Origin: Alistipes sp.
GTDB lineage: Bacteria; Bacteroidota; Bacteroidia; Bacteroidales; Rikenellaceae
Length of the DNA: 7,540 nt
Reading direction: 5' to 3'
Assembly (NCBI GenBank): GCA_017384185.1
Contig: JAFNUH010000069.1
Coordinates: 1-7,540 of the forward strand
A model generated the notes under the pieces. It made no database searches. It had not been told where the DNA came from and saw only the letters and a list, made by a program, of their open reading frames with translations. Position numbers and translations under genes: made by a program. Positions 1-6,609 of this stretch are shown piece by piece. Position 1 is the first letter of the stretch. Each line of letters starts with the position of its first letter.

Positions 1-347
1 GCGTCGCACCACTCTTGCAACTCATCTCTGAAAATCCACGCATCGGTCTGGCAGATAAGGATGTAGTTGTAGTCGGAAAATAACTCGTAGAACTCACGAG
101 AGAGCATCATACGATTATATCCGGCAATACCTCTGCGTCCCAACCACTCGGGGCTAACACGTGTAATCTCCAATCCTGCAAACTCTCGTTGCAGCTCTGT
201 AACGTTCAAATCCTCCGGCACAAGAAGGGTTATAGGGTAACGTCCCAAAACCTTCATTGTTTGTCGTAACGATTTTTCAGCTCTCCCACTCAGCGTCTCC
301 GTATATACGGGAACAACCACTTTCACACATTTTTTTTGGCAGTTCAT
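1..347 (-). CDS. DUF5672-type glycosyltransferase-like protein, N-terminal part (runs off left edge)
   Basis: This is an open reading frame read from an ATG at 347 towards position 1, giving about 115 residues with no stop before the window edge, so the C-terminus is missing. It opens with a basic stretch and a hydrophobic beta strand (CVKVVVPVY), typical of the start of a Rossmann-like nucleotide-sugar fold. It then carries RMMLSREFYELF (about 79-90) followed by YNYILICQTDAWIFRDEL (about 93-110). The pattern of a tyrosine-rich strand ending in Q-T/L-D-A-[WY]-[VI]-F is what I know from DUF5672 proteins, which sit in polysaccharide and lipopolysaccharide clusters and are thought to be glycosyltransferases; the TDA at 101-103 would be the DxD-like site. 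It starts 20 bases after the upstream glycosyltransferase stops, so the two are probably co-transcribed. The acceptor sugar cannot be inferred. The family call comes from recalled motifs, not a search. Confidence 0.75.
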   Translation of the reverse strand, partial: MNCQKKCVKVVVPVYTETLSGRAEKSLRQTMKVLGRYPITLLVPEDLNVTELQREFAGLEITRVSPEWLGRRGIAGYNRMMLSREFYELFSDYNYILICQTDAWIFRDELQEWCD

Positions 348-367
348 AGGTTGTTTTTCGGTTGTAT

Positions 368-1084
368 CTAAATCTTGTCAAAGCCTTTGGTAAACTTTAT
401 CCAATAGTACTTCACAGGATTTGTGTATTTCAGTTGTTTCCACGGTCGGCTGGCGTGCGGGCGATGAATTACGGGCAGAGAGGCGAACAGGTAGTTGTTA
501 AATCCCAGCGCACGAGCCTTATGCGATATGGTAACATCAAACCAATGTTTGTCGGGGTTTAGCTCGTTGAAGTCGAAGGTCGAAAGCAACTTGTTAGTCA
601 GAAGCGAGCAGCAGAAACTGCAATGATTGCTCACGGCATAATCTCGACCATCCTCCCCTCGGGCAAATTCGTAGGGGTAATTAATCTCTCCCTGCTCATC
701 GACCGTGACGGCTGCGGCAATACCGCAATCGGCATATCTGTCGGCTCCATCCGCCAGGCTCTGAATCGTGTCGGGGCGCACCACAACGTCTGACTCCACG
801 ATAAGAATATCGGCATTAGCCTCGAGAGCACGCTGCTGACAACGCTGCAAGACGAGCAGATAATTTGGCGATGGGTTGGTGGTAATATCGGCAAGATTTA
901 CCAGCTCGAAGCCCAGCTCCTTAGAGTACCTCTCCAACAGGGCAGTATTCTCCTCGGTAGAGAAATCGTTGTAGATGGTGTAGGTGTATGGGCGTGAGAT
1001 ATTCGATGAGAGAATCGCCTTAATGGTCTGGTAGGTTGACTCAATAGAGTTCTTAACAGGCGTAATGATATGAATAGGTCTCAT
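368..1084 (-). CDS. GT2-like glycosyltransferase
   Basis: This is a complete 238-residue protein that looks like a GT-A fold (family 2-like) glycosyltransferase. It starts with IHIITPVKNS (4-13), the usual first strand of the nucleotide-sugar domain. YTIYNDFST (35-43) is the equivalent of the 'vDDgStD' segment. ADILIVESDVVVRPDTI (91-107) contains ESD (97-99) in the place of the metal-binding DxD. HWFDVTISHKARALGF (180-195) resembles the 'W/ED' acid-plus-helix region that holds the catalytic base in this fold. There are no membrane segments or signal peptide, so it should act in the cytoplasm or at the inner membrane face, transferring sugars to an envelope glycan. The short C-terminal basic, aromatic tail (KYYWIKFTKGF) could touch the membrane. 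The next gene on this strand encodes a second putative glycosyltransferase. Donor and acceptor are unknown; the fold is fairly sure, the exact family less so. Confidence 0.82.
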   Translation of the reverse strand: MRPIHIITPVKNSIESTYQTIKAILSSNISRPYTYTIYNDFSTEENTALLERYSKELGFELVNLADITTNPSPNYLLVLQRCQQRALEANADILIVESDVVVRPDTIQSLADGADRYADCGIAAAVTVDEQGEINYPYEFARGEDGRDYAVSNHCSFCCSLLTNKLLSTFDFNELNPDKHWFDVTISHKARALGFNNYLFASLPVIHRPHASRPWKQLKYTNPVKYYWIKFTKGFDKI

Positions 1085-1119
1085 AACACGAATTTCTTGA
1101 GAGTTAACCCCTCTCGCTA

Positions 1120-1150
1120 TTGGTTATTAATACAAAATAATCTATCTTTG
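1120..1150 (+). promoter_or_regulatory. Bacteroidota-type promoter of the glucosaminidase operon
   Basis: TTGG at 1120-1123, exactly 19 bases, then TATCTTTG at 1143-1150 match the known Bacteroidota sigma-ABfr promoter (-33 TTTG-like, -7 TAnnTTTG). Transcription should begin near 1157, only about 17 bases before the ATG at 1174. No other clear promoter is seen before the second and third genes of the operon. Confidence 0.75.
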
Positions 1151-1173
1151 CGTTAATAGTAAATACAAAGATA
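1143..1173. repeat. Perfect 8-bp inverted repeat made of two opposed -7 boxes
   Basis: TATCTTTG (1143-1150) and CAAAGATA (1166-1173) are exact reverse complements separated by 15 bases. Each arm is the -7 box of a promoter pointing towards the other arm. The right arm abuts the start codon at 1174. Polymerases on the two promoters would cover the same DNA, so firing could be mutually exclusive. Confidence 0.6.
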
Positions 1174-1195
1174 ATGATTTATATCAATAAACGAA
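1166..1195 (-). promoter_or_regulatory. Possible minus-strand promoter for the glycosyltransferase cluster
   Basis: Read on the minus strand, 1173-1166 is TATCTTTG, a perfect match to the Bacteroidota -7 consensus TAnnTTTG. The -33 element is weak: the best candidate is TTCG (1195-1192), 18 bases upstream and inside the first codons of the divergent gene. Transcription would start near 1159 and give a leader of about 75 bases before the ATG at 1084. No better promoter for this cluster is visible in the gap. Confidence 0.4.
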
Positions 1196-2187
1196 TAATA
1201 TTTCTTTTAATTGTATCGTTGACTACCTTTTTTGCGGGCGCCTCAGCGCAGACACGCCAGACAAAGGAGGAGTACATCGAGAAGTATAAGCAGATTGCCA
1301 TCGACCATATGGAGCGCTATGGCATCCCCGCCAGCATCACCCTTGCACAAGGTATTCTCGAATCGGATAGCGGCAACAGCAACCTCGCTCGTCGCTCGAA
1401 TAACCACTTCGGCATCAAGTGCAAGAAGAACTGGAAGGGCGAGCGTGTATATCATACCGACGATGCACCCGATGAGTGTTTCCGCAAATATGATACCGTA
1501 GAGGAGTCGTACGAGGACCACGCCGAGTTTTTGGACCAGTCGCCACGTTATGACTCGCTCTTTGCCTACTCATCGTCGGACTACCGCAGTTGGGCACGTG
1601 GTTTGAAGGCGGCAGGCTACGCCACAGCTCCTGACTATGCGCAGCGTCTAACAAAGATTATCGAGGATAATAAGCTCTATTTGTTTGACGAAAATAATGG
1701 CTCAGCACTCTTCGAGGCTCATCTGCGTGCAGAGCAGAGCGTAAAGAGCGACTTCGCCGACAATAGCAGCGTGGATATTCCGGCAACAACCGAGTCACGT
1801 GTTGACCCCAACAACTATCGTGTCCCTGAGAGGACATACAACGGTTATAGCGTATTTATAAACAACAATACCCCATTTGTGATTGTTCGTGATGGCGACA
1901 CTTTTGCCCGTATTGCCGATACGTTTGCCGTTTCGGAGAAAACCCTGCGCAAGTACAACGAGGTGAATCCCAAGAGTACGGCTAACCCCGTCGAGGGCGA
2001 GTTGGTATATATCGAGCAGAAGCAGGCTAAGTGGTTTGGCGAGGGCGATACGCACACCGTTATCGAGGGCGAAACACTAACATCCATCTCGCAGGAGTAT
2101 GGCATACGCCTGAATAAGTTGGCACATATGAACCGTATGCGTATAACGGACACTTTGCAGGCGGGTCAGATACTTAAGTTGAAATAA
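1174..2187 (+). CDS. Secreted glucosaminidase (GH73-like) with two LysM domains
   Basis: This 337-residue exported peptidoglycan hydrolase probably cleaves the N-acetylglucosaminyl bond of the cell-wall glycan. Residues 1-26 form a signal peptide: KR, a hydrophobic core (IIFLLIVSLTTFFAG) and an ASAQ cleavage region. The catalytic domain covers about 30-172. It contains SITLAQGILESDSGNS, where Glu63 is the expected general acid, and NNHFGIKC (77-83), the typical glucosaminidase follow-up motif. WARGLKAAGYATAPDYAQRL (140-159) closes the domain. After a linker rich in N, S and T come two LysM-type repeats, about 235-281 (VIVRDGDTFARIADTF) and 293-336 (HTVIEGETLTSISQEY), which bind glycan. It is the first gene of a tight operon, 12 bases before the next start. 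The ATG is chosen because it gives the signal peptide and lies just after a consensus promoter. It may act in division or turnover of the wall; the exact cleavage specificity is inferred from the family. Confidence 0.92.
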   Translation: MIYINKRIIFLLIVSLTTFFAGASAQTRQTKEEYIEKYKQIAIDHMERYGIPASITLAQGILESDSGNSNLARRSNNHFGIKCKKNWKGERVYHTDDAPDECFRKYDTVEESYEDHAEFLDQSPRYDSLFAYSSSDYRSWARGLKAAGYATAPDYAQRLTKIIEDNKLYLFDENNGSALFEAHLRAEQSVKSDFADNSSVDIPATTESRVDPNNYRVPERTYNGYSVFINNNTPFVIVRDGDTFARIADTFAVSEKTLRKYNEVNPKSTANPVEGELVYIEQKQAKWFGEGDTHTVIEGETLTSISQEYGIRLNKLAHMNRMRITDTLQAGQILKLK

Positions 2188-2199
2188 ATAGTTGATAAT

Positions 2200-2886
2200 A
2201 TGGATAAATCACCTTTACGTGAGAAGATTCTCGCAACAATAATTAACAAATCGACACTCAAGCAGCACATCTTCGACAACGCTTTTACGACATTTAACGA
2301 GCTGAAGGATGTTCTGTTTGAGATTGCTTCAGAGTTGGACGATGAGCTTGACGGCAAGCTCGACAAGCGTGTGCGTATCGAGTATCGTGATAGAGGTAAG
2401 TTCGAGGCGCAATTGCAGATTGCCAGCGACCTGCTCATCTTCCGTATGCATACCGATATTTTTGAGTTCGACTCAAACCATATTATCTGGCAGAACGAGT
2501 ATGTGCAGCGTGAGCGTGATAACTCATATTGCGGTGTGATTGATATCTACAACTTCCTTTCGGATTCGTTTAAGTTCAACCGTAATGCCGACGAGGGTTA
2601 TCTTATTGGTCGCATATTTATCAACCGTGAGAAGTGCTTCTTCGTGGAGGGTAAGCGCCAGACGTTGGTGCGCCCGATGGCATTTGGCAAGGAGAAGATT
2701 ACTCGTGAGGATTTGATTGCCATTATGGAGACGGCGATAAACTACGCTATAAACTTCGACCTGCTTGTCCCCTCGTACGAGGATAATAAGCGAGTGACCG
2801 TTGACCAGTTCAACTCGAAGATGGACAACTCGAAGTTTGTTACAGGTAAGCGTATCGGTTACGAATTTAACGTTGATGATATTTAG
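2200..2886 (+). CDS. Conserved-looking cytosolic protein of unknown function, 228 residues
   Basis: I do not recognise a named domain, though the sequence resembles an uncharacterised protein I associate with Bacteroidales genomes. It has no signal peptide and no membrane segment, so it should be cytosolic. The N-terminal half is helical and highly acidic (SELDDELDGKLDKRVRIEY, 44-62). The centre is a run of beta-like segments: FEAQLQIASDLLIFRMHTDIF (68-88) and NHIIWQNEYV (93-102). GYLIGRIFINREKCFFVEGK (133-152) follows. The C-terminal third is helical (TREDLIAIMETAINYAINFD, 168-187) and ends in an acidic VDDI. No P-loop, catalytic triad, zinc ligands or DNA-binding helix-turn-helix is evident. 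It lies 12 bases after the glucosaminidase gene and 4 bases before the peptidase gene, so all three are almost certainly on one mRNA. Its role is unknown. Confidence 0.85.
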   Translation: MDKSPLREKILATIINKSTLKQHIFDNAFTTFNELKDVLFEIASELDDELDGKLDKRVRIEYRDRGKFEAQLQIASDLLIFRMHTDIFEFDSNHIIWQNEYVQRERDNSYCGVIDIYNFLSDSFKFNRNADEGYLIGRIFINREKCFFVEGKRQTLVRPMAFGKEKITREDLIAIMETAINYAINFDLLVPSYEDNKRVTVDQFNSKMDNSKFVTGKRIGYEFNVDDI

Positions 2887-2890
2887 AGAG

Positions 2891-5002
2891 ATGATAAAGA
2901 GTACACTTAGATTGATTCTTGCAACGGCGCTCATCCTAACGAGTGCCGATGCTTTTTCACAGAAGACATATAGTGAATTGGGCGAGATTACACGCCTTAA
3001 TCGTGGTGTCAGCGGTCTGCGCTCGATGCAGGATGGCGAGCACTACACCGTGAGTCGTGCCGGAGCTGTTATTCGTCACAGCTACGCCGACGAGGCGGTG
3101 TGCGACACGCTCTATAAGGGTCGCTTTGCCAGCTATGAGCTCTCACCCGCCGAGGATATGATTATCCTTGGTAATAACTTCCGTCCGGTATATCGTCACT
3201 CGTCATATGCCGATTATAAGATTGTGGCACTCGGCAGTGGCAAGGAGGTGAGTGAGCTGAAGGATATACGTGACCTCTCGCTCTCTCCCGACTCTAAGAT
3301 GGTGGCATACGCTAAGGATAACAATCTATACGTTGCCGAGCTTGGTGGCGAGGCGAAGGCTATCACCTCGGATGGCGAGTGGAACAAGATTATAAACGGT
3401 ACTGCCGACTGGGTATATGAGGAGGAGTATGGCTTTACGAAGGCTTACGCATTCTCGCCCGACTCGAAGAAGATTGCCTACCTGCGCTTCGATGAGAGTG
3501 AAGTACCAACCTTCGAGATGATGCGCTTCGATGGTAAACTCTACAACAAGCCCTACACATTCAAGTACCCCAAGGCGGGCGATGCAAACTCAAAGGTAGA
3601 GTTGTGGCTCTACGACATTGCAACGGGCGAGAAGAGCCGAGTGGATGTTGGCGAGCAGAGCGACCAGTATGTTCCCTTCATCGAGTGGACACCTGCGGGC
3701 GAGTTGTATTTCTTCCGCATAAACCGCAAGCAGAACCACTTTGAGGTTGTCCTCTGCCGTGAGGATGGCACGCAGAAGGTTATCTACGATGAGACCTCTG
3801 CGAAATATGTTGAGCGCCCCGCATTGAGTACCGTGCGTTTTATCGATGGCGACCGCTTTATCGTGCATAACGAGACCGCAACGGGTTGGAATCATATCTA
3901 CCTCCACTCTATTGAGAAGGGTTTGATTCGTCCTCTTACGTCAGGTAATTGGGAGGTGACAAGCGTCGTGGAGACTACGCCCGAGCGTATATACTATATC
4001 TCAACCGAGGGCTCGCCCTTGCGCCGTAACCTCTACTCTATCGACTATAAGGGTAAGAAGAAGCAGCGCCTGACAGAGAAAGAGGGTACATACTCTATCT
4101 CGCCGAGCAAGGGTATGAAGTACTATATCTCAAACTACACGGCAGCCGATGCTGCTCGTGAGGTGGAGCTTCGCAGTGGCGATGGCAAGCTGATTCGCAC
4201 CCTGGTAGAGAATAAGGAGCTTAACGAGCGCATCAAGACTCTCCCGAAAAAGGAGTTCTTTACATTCACCACTGAGCGTGGCGATGCACTCAACGCATAT
4301 ATCATCAAGCCCGTGGATTTTGACCCCGCAAAGAGGTACCCCGTACTTCTTACTCAGTACTCGGGTCCTGGCTCTCAGTCGGTTGCCGATAGCTTTTCGA
4401 TGGGCTGGGAGAATGTGATGGTTGCCAATGGTTACATCGTCGTATGTTGCGACGGTCGTGGTACGGGCTATATGGGCGAGCAGTTCAAGAAGCAGACCTA
4501 CGGCAATTTGGGAGCTTTGGAGGTTGAGGACCAAATCTCATTTGCCCGTTATATGGCTTCACAGTCGTATGTTGATGCTGAGCGTATCGGTATATACGGC
4601 TGGTCGTATGGTGGTTTTATGGCTCTGGGTTGTGCGCTCAAGGGCGACGGTCTCTTCAAGATGGCTATTGCCGTAGCACCCGTAACATCGTGGCGTTATT
4701 ACGACACAATCTACACCGAGATTTACAACGACCTGCCGCAGGATAACCCCGCAGGCTACGACGACAATTCGCCTATAAACTTTGCCGACAGATTGAGCGA
4801 GCGTACAAGTCTGTTGATTATGCACGGCACGGCGGATGATAACGTACACGTTCAGAATACGATGGAGATGTGCCACGCACTGAATCGTGCAGGCAAGCAG
4901 TACGATATGATGATATATCCCGACCAGAATCACTCGATGTATCCTTCGTACGCTACGAACATCCGTGAGAAGATGATTCGCTATACGTTAGAAAATTTGT
5001 AA
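2891..5002 (+). CDS. Exported dipeptidyl peptidase IV-like serine peptidase (family S9B)
   Basis: This 703-residue peptidase should remove X-Pro or X-Ala dipeptides from peptide N-termini in the periplasm, feeding amino-acid uptake. A signal peptide occupies about 1-23 (TLRLILATALILTSADAFSQ). An N-terminal beta-propeller (about 30-450) holds YRHSSYADY with Arg102, matching the substrate-carboxyl-binding Arg of human DPP4 (Arg125). It also holds DWVYEEEY (173-180), whose Glu178/Glu179 match the pair that grips the substrate amino terminus. The C-terminal alpha/beta-hydrolase carries GWSYGG with nucleophile Ser572, HGTADDNVH with Asp649, and DQNHSM with His681, so the triad is complete. Length is close to that of human and Porphyromonas DPPIV. 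The frame extends upstream to an ATG at 2801, but that start would bury the signal peptide and overlap the preceding gene; 2891 is chosen, 4 bases after the upstream stop. A strong terminator follows. The function call rests on conserved motifs and is firm. Confidence 0.95.
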   Translation: MIKSTLRLILATALILTSADAFSQKTYSELGEITRLNRGVSGLRSMQDGEHYTVSRAGAVIRHSYADEAVCDTLYKGRFASYELSPAEDMIILGNNFRPVYRHSSYADYKIVALGSGKEVSELKDIRDLSLSPDSKMVAYAKDNNLYVAELGGEAKAITSDGEWNKIINGTADWVYEEEYGFTKAYAFSPDSKKIAYLRFDESEVPTFEMMRFDGKLYNKPYTFKYPKAGDANSKVELWLYDIATGEKSRVDVGEQSDQYVPFIEWTPAGELYFFRINRKQNHFEVVLCREDGTQKVIYDETSAKYVERPALSTVRFIDGDRFIVHNETATGWNHIYLHSIEKGLIRPLTSGNWEVTSVVETTPERIYYISTEGSPLRRNLYSIDYKGKKKQRLTEKEGTYSISPSKGMKYYISNYTAADAAREVELRSGDGKLIRTLVENKELNERIKTLPKKEFFTFTTERGDALNAYIIKPVDFDPAKRYPVLLTQYSGPGSQSVADSFSMGWENVMVANGYIVVCCDGRGTGYMGEQFKKQTYGNLGALEVEDQISFARYMASQSYVDAERIGIYGWSYGGFMALGCALKGDGLFKMAIAVAPVTSWRYYDTIYTEIYNDLPQDNPAGYDDNSPINFADRLSERTSLLIMHGTADDNVHVQNTMEMCHALNRAGKQYDMMIYPDQNHSMYPSYATNIREKMIRYTLENL

Positions 5003-5016
5003 TGATTAAAATTAGA

Positions 5017-5050
5017 AAACCCCGAACTGGAAGGTTCGGGGTTTGTTTTT
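5017..5050. terminator. Strong rho-independent terminator after the peptidase gene, usable from both sides
   Basis: AAACCCCGAAC (5017-5027) pairs perfectly with GTTCGGGGTTT (5034-5044) over 11 bp around a 6-base loop. On the plus strand it is followed by GTTTTT. On the minus strand the stem runs into TTTTCTAATTTTA, so it can also stop transcripts of the convergent toxin pair. Confidence 0.9.
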
Positions 5051-5100
5051 AGTCTGATAATTTTCTTAATTAATGGATCGCCGAGGCGACCACGCAGGAG

Positions 5101-5259
5101 CTACTCAAGGTCTTGGGCGGTGATGTGCATAACCTCTCCGTCACGCATTACGACCAACTCGCCATCCTCCTTTTTGCACTTTTCGATAAGACGCTGCTGC
5201 GTCAACAAAATACCAGCATCTATCTTCTCCTGCATCTGCTCAATCTCAACTTCGCTCAT
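5101..5259 (-). CDS. Small acidic protein, 52 residues, candidate antitoxin partner of the zeta-like kinase
   Basis: This short frame starts at an ATG at 5259 and ends with TAG at 5103-5101. The product begins MSEVEIEQMQEKIDAGIL and ends LVVMRDGEVMHITAQDLE. The first half is a likely amphipathic helix that continues through LLTQQRLIEKCKKE (18-31). The second half looks like a small beta hairpin (GELVVMRDGEVMHI, 33-46). Its start lies 5 bases after the stop of the zeta-toxin-like gene on the same strand, so the two are translationally close and share a promoter. I recall proteins of this size and layout (a helix with a KRL/QRLIEK-like patch, then a 'vv..dGkvv.i.a.eL' hairpin) beside zeta-toxin family genes in many bacteria. 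That supports an antitoxin or regulatory partner role, but neutralisation of the toxin is inferred. Coding nature is supported by the tight spacing and by codon use like that of the neighbours. Confidence 0.72.
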   Translation of the reverse strand: MSEVEIEQMQEKIDAGILLTQQRLIEKCKKEDGELVVMRDGEVMHITAQDLE

Positions 5260-5264
5260 AGGCT

Positions 5265-5834
5265 CTACAGTTTGCATATTTGACGATATGATAACGTATC
5301 TACAACCTCTCGTATTTCATCGTGAGTGCCATAAGCAATCTTTTTGACACCATCGACCGAACTATTGTCGTAAATAACCCAATAATCACACTCCTTAGTA
5401 TATAACGACGTAAGATAGCGTATTCCTCTATAATATCGTCGTCTTACCACCTCGGGCGGCACATTATGACCACCCTCTGCCACACGGCGAGCAACACGCT
5501 CCACGGCCTGGTCGGGTGTCGGCAGCCAAAAGTATAGCAACGACACAAAGTAGCCTCTCTCCTGTGCCATACGTATAAAACGTGCATAGTAGCGGGTTGC
5601 CAACGTAGTCTCAAAAGCAAAATCTGCGCCATCTGCCATAAGTGCGTCCATACGTTTACGCATCAGACGCCCCGCCTCGATAGATACCTTCGAGGGATTA
5701 AATGGCGAGAGACCCTTGGCAATCTCATCGGCATTCACAAACTCGTGACACTCCAGCATCTCGGGCAACACAGCATACGAGGCCGTGGTTTTTCCTGCAC
5801 CGTTACATCCTGCTATGATATAGAGTTTAGGCAT
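5265..5834 (-). CDS. Zeta-toxin-like P-loop kinase
   Basis: This 189-residue protein has the layout of zeta-toxin family kinases (COG4185-like). Classical zeta toxins phosphorylate UDP-N-acetylglucosamine at the 3'-OH of its sugar, blocking wall synthesis; many chromosomal relatives have untested substrates. LYIIAGCNGAGKTT (4-17) is a Walker A loop. FVNADEIAKGL (32-42) contains the Asp36 equivalent of the catalytic base. DFAFETTLA (71-79) is the FETT motif that follows in this family. RVARRVAEGGHNVPPEVVRRRYYRG (113-137) is the arginine-rich lid region with GGHxVP typical of these proteins. All key residues are present, so it looks active. The frame could be extended by two codons to a TTG at 5840, but ATG at 5834 is preferred: the promoter at 5885-5855 predicts an RNA start near 5848. 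A 52-residue gene follows 5 bases later. Family assignment is firm; toxicity is inferred. Confidence 0.88.
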   Translation of the reverse strand: MPKLYIIAGCNGAGKTTASYAVLPEMLECHEFVNADEIAKGLSPFNPSKVSIEAGRLMRKRMDALMADGADFAFETTLATRYYARFIRMAQERGYFVSLLYFWLPTPDQAVERVARRVAEGGHNVPPEVVRRRYYRGIRYLTSLYTKECDYWVIYDNSSVDGVKKIAYGTHDEIREVVDTLSYRQICKL

Positions 5835-5854
5835 ACACAATCAAATAGTCATTG

Positions 5855-5885
5855 CAAAGTTAATATTTTTCTTTTAATTTCCAAA
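5855..5885 (-). promoter_or_regulatory. Consensus Bacteroidota promoter for the zeta-like kinase pair
   Basis: On the minus strand, TTTG (5885-5882), 19 bases, then TAACTTTG (5862-5855) match the phylum's -33/-7 consensus fully. The predicted RNA start, near 5848, leaves about 14 bases of leader and decides for the ATG at 5834 over the TTG at 5840. Confidence 0.72.
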
Positions 5886-5896
5886 TATTGCGCCTA

Positions 5897-5932
5897 TTGG
5901 ATGTTTTTCCGCCAAAAAGGGCATTACATTTG
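5897..5932 (+). promoter_or_regulatory. Probable superoxide dismutase promoter with a weak -33 element
   Basis: TACATTTG (5925-5932) fits the -7 consensus TAnnTTTG. No good -33 lies at the usual 19-base spacing; the nearest TTGG is at 5897-5900, 24 bases away. Transcription would start near 5939 and give a leader of about 50 bases. A poor -33 is what an activator-dependent promoter often shows. Confidence 0.45.
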
Positions 5933-5969
5933 ATATAAATATTGCAGAGGTCTTGTGACCGAATGTAAT
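5923..5969. repeat. 8-bp inverted repeat spanning the superoxide dismutase promoter and leader
   Basis: ATTACATT (5923-5930) and AATGTAAT (5962-5969) are exact reverse complements 31 bases apart. The left arm overlaps the -7 box; the right arm ends 19 bases before the start codon. Between them GGTC (5949-5952) and GACC (5957-5960) can form a small hairpin with a TTGT loop. It could be a regulator site, but no known box is recognised. Confidence 0.45.
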
Positions 5970-5988
5970 CAACCAAAAAAAAGAAGAT

Positions 5989-6609
5989 ATGACAGCAAAA
6001 ACATCTACGCAGAAGTTTCATCTGCAAGCCTTGCCTTACCCCTACGATGTGCTTGAGCCCCACATCTCAGCCGAGACGCTACATTTCCACCACGACAAAC
6101 ATATGGCGGCGTATGTCGAGAAGCTAAATTCGCTTATCGTTGATACGCCATTCGCTAATGCCACATCGCTGGAGGAGGTGGTGCTTCAGTCCGATGGTGC
6201 TATCTTTAATAACGCAGCGCAGGCGTGGAACCACAAATTCTACTTCGAGCAGTTTGCGCCGAAGCCGAAACACGAGTCCGAAGGCGAACTCGCAAAGGCT
6301 ATCGAAAAGAAGTTTGGTAGCATAGAGAAACTCAAGGAGCAGATGGAGCGTGATGCCGTGGCTCTCTTCGGGTCAGGATGGGTGTGGTTGGCAGCGGACA
6401 AGCACGGCGAGCTGGCAATTATCAGCAAATGCAACGCCGGCAACCCACTCACTGAGGGTATGTACCCCCTGCTTACGATTGATGTGTGGGAGCACGCCTA
6501 CTATATCGACCACCGCAACGCCCGAGCAGCTGCAGTCAAGGCTCTGTGGAACGTCCTATGCTGGAGCAAAATTGAACAACGATACTCTGAGATTGGGAGG
6601 AGTAAATAA
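5989..6609 (+). CDS. sodB: Superoxide dismutase, Fe type (Fe/Mn family)
   Basis: This 206-residue cytosolic enzyme converts superoxide to hydrogen peroxide and oxygen. The N-terminal domain holds LPYPYDVLEPHISAETL followed by HFHHDKH with metal ligand His34. NNAAQAWNHKFYF carries Gln78 and ligand His82. The C-terminal domain contains FGSGWVWL (127-134) and DVWEHAYYIDH with ligands Asp165 and His169. The glutamine that tunes the metal comes from the AAQ segment, and the later position where Mn enzymes place a Gln reads NAGNP. That is the iron-type pattern; related Bacteroidales enzymes can be cambialistic, so use of manganese is possible. The protein carries about eight more N-terminal residues than E. 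coli FeSOD (MTAKTSTQKF), with no signal peptide. The only sensible start is the ATG at 5989, preceded by a purine-rich AAAAAAAAGAAGAT stretch. It is monocistronic, divergent from the zeta-like kinase and convergent with greA. Confidence 0.95.
   Translation: MTAKTSTQKFHLQALPYPYDVLEPHISAETLHFHHDKHMAAYVEKLNSLIVDTPFANATSLEEVVLQSDGAIFNNAAQAWNHKFYFEQFAPKPKHESEGELAKAIEKKFGSIEKLKEQMERDAVALFGSGWVWLAADKHGELAIISKCNAGNPLTEGMYPLLTIDVWEHAYYIDHRNARAAAVKALWNVLCWSKIEQRYSEIGRSK

Noticed and set aside
362..562. Plus-strand 66-codon frame opposite the glycosyltransferase
   Set aside because: It is a shadow of the well-supported minus-strand glycosyltransferase and has no family features.
1099..1115. GAGAG/CTCTC hairpin in the glycosyltransferase leader
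   Set aside because: Only 5 bp with a 7-base loop, with no T-run or known motif; too weak to call a regulatory element.
2801..2890. Upstream extension of the dipeptidyl peptidase frame to an ATG at 2801
   Set aside because: It overlaps the preceding gene by 86 bases and would put 30 basic and serine-rich residues before an otherwise normal signal peptide; the ATG at 2891 fits spacing and export.
5074..5091. GC-rich hairpin (GGATCGCC/GGCGACC) just after the 52-residue gene
   Set aside because: It has a bulged stem with a 4-base loop and no following T-run on the minus strand; the perfect hairpin at 5017-5044 is the likelier terminator.
5120..5347. Plus-strand 75-codon frame opposite the toxin pair
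   Set aside because: It is antisense to both the 52-residue gene and the kinase C-terminus, its product is low-complexity Ser/Cys/Ile-rich, and no promoter precedes it.
5835..5840. TTG start at 5840 for the zeta-like kinase
   Set aside because: It adds only two residues, uses a rare start codon and lies too close to the predicted RNA start; ATG at 5834 is better.
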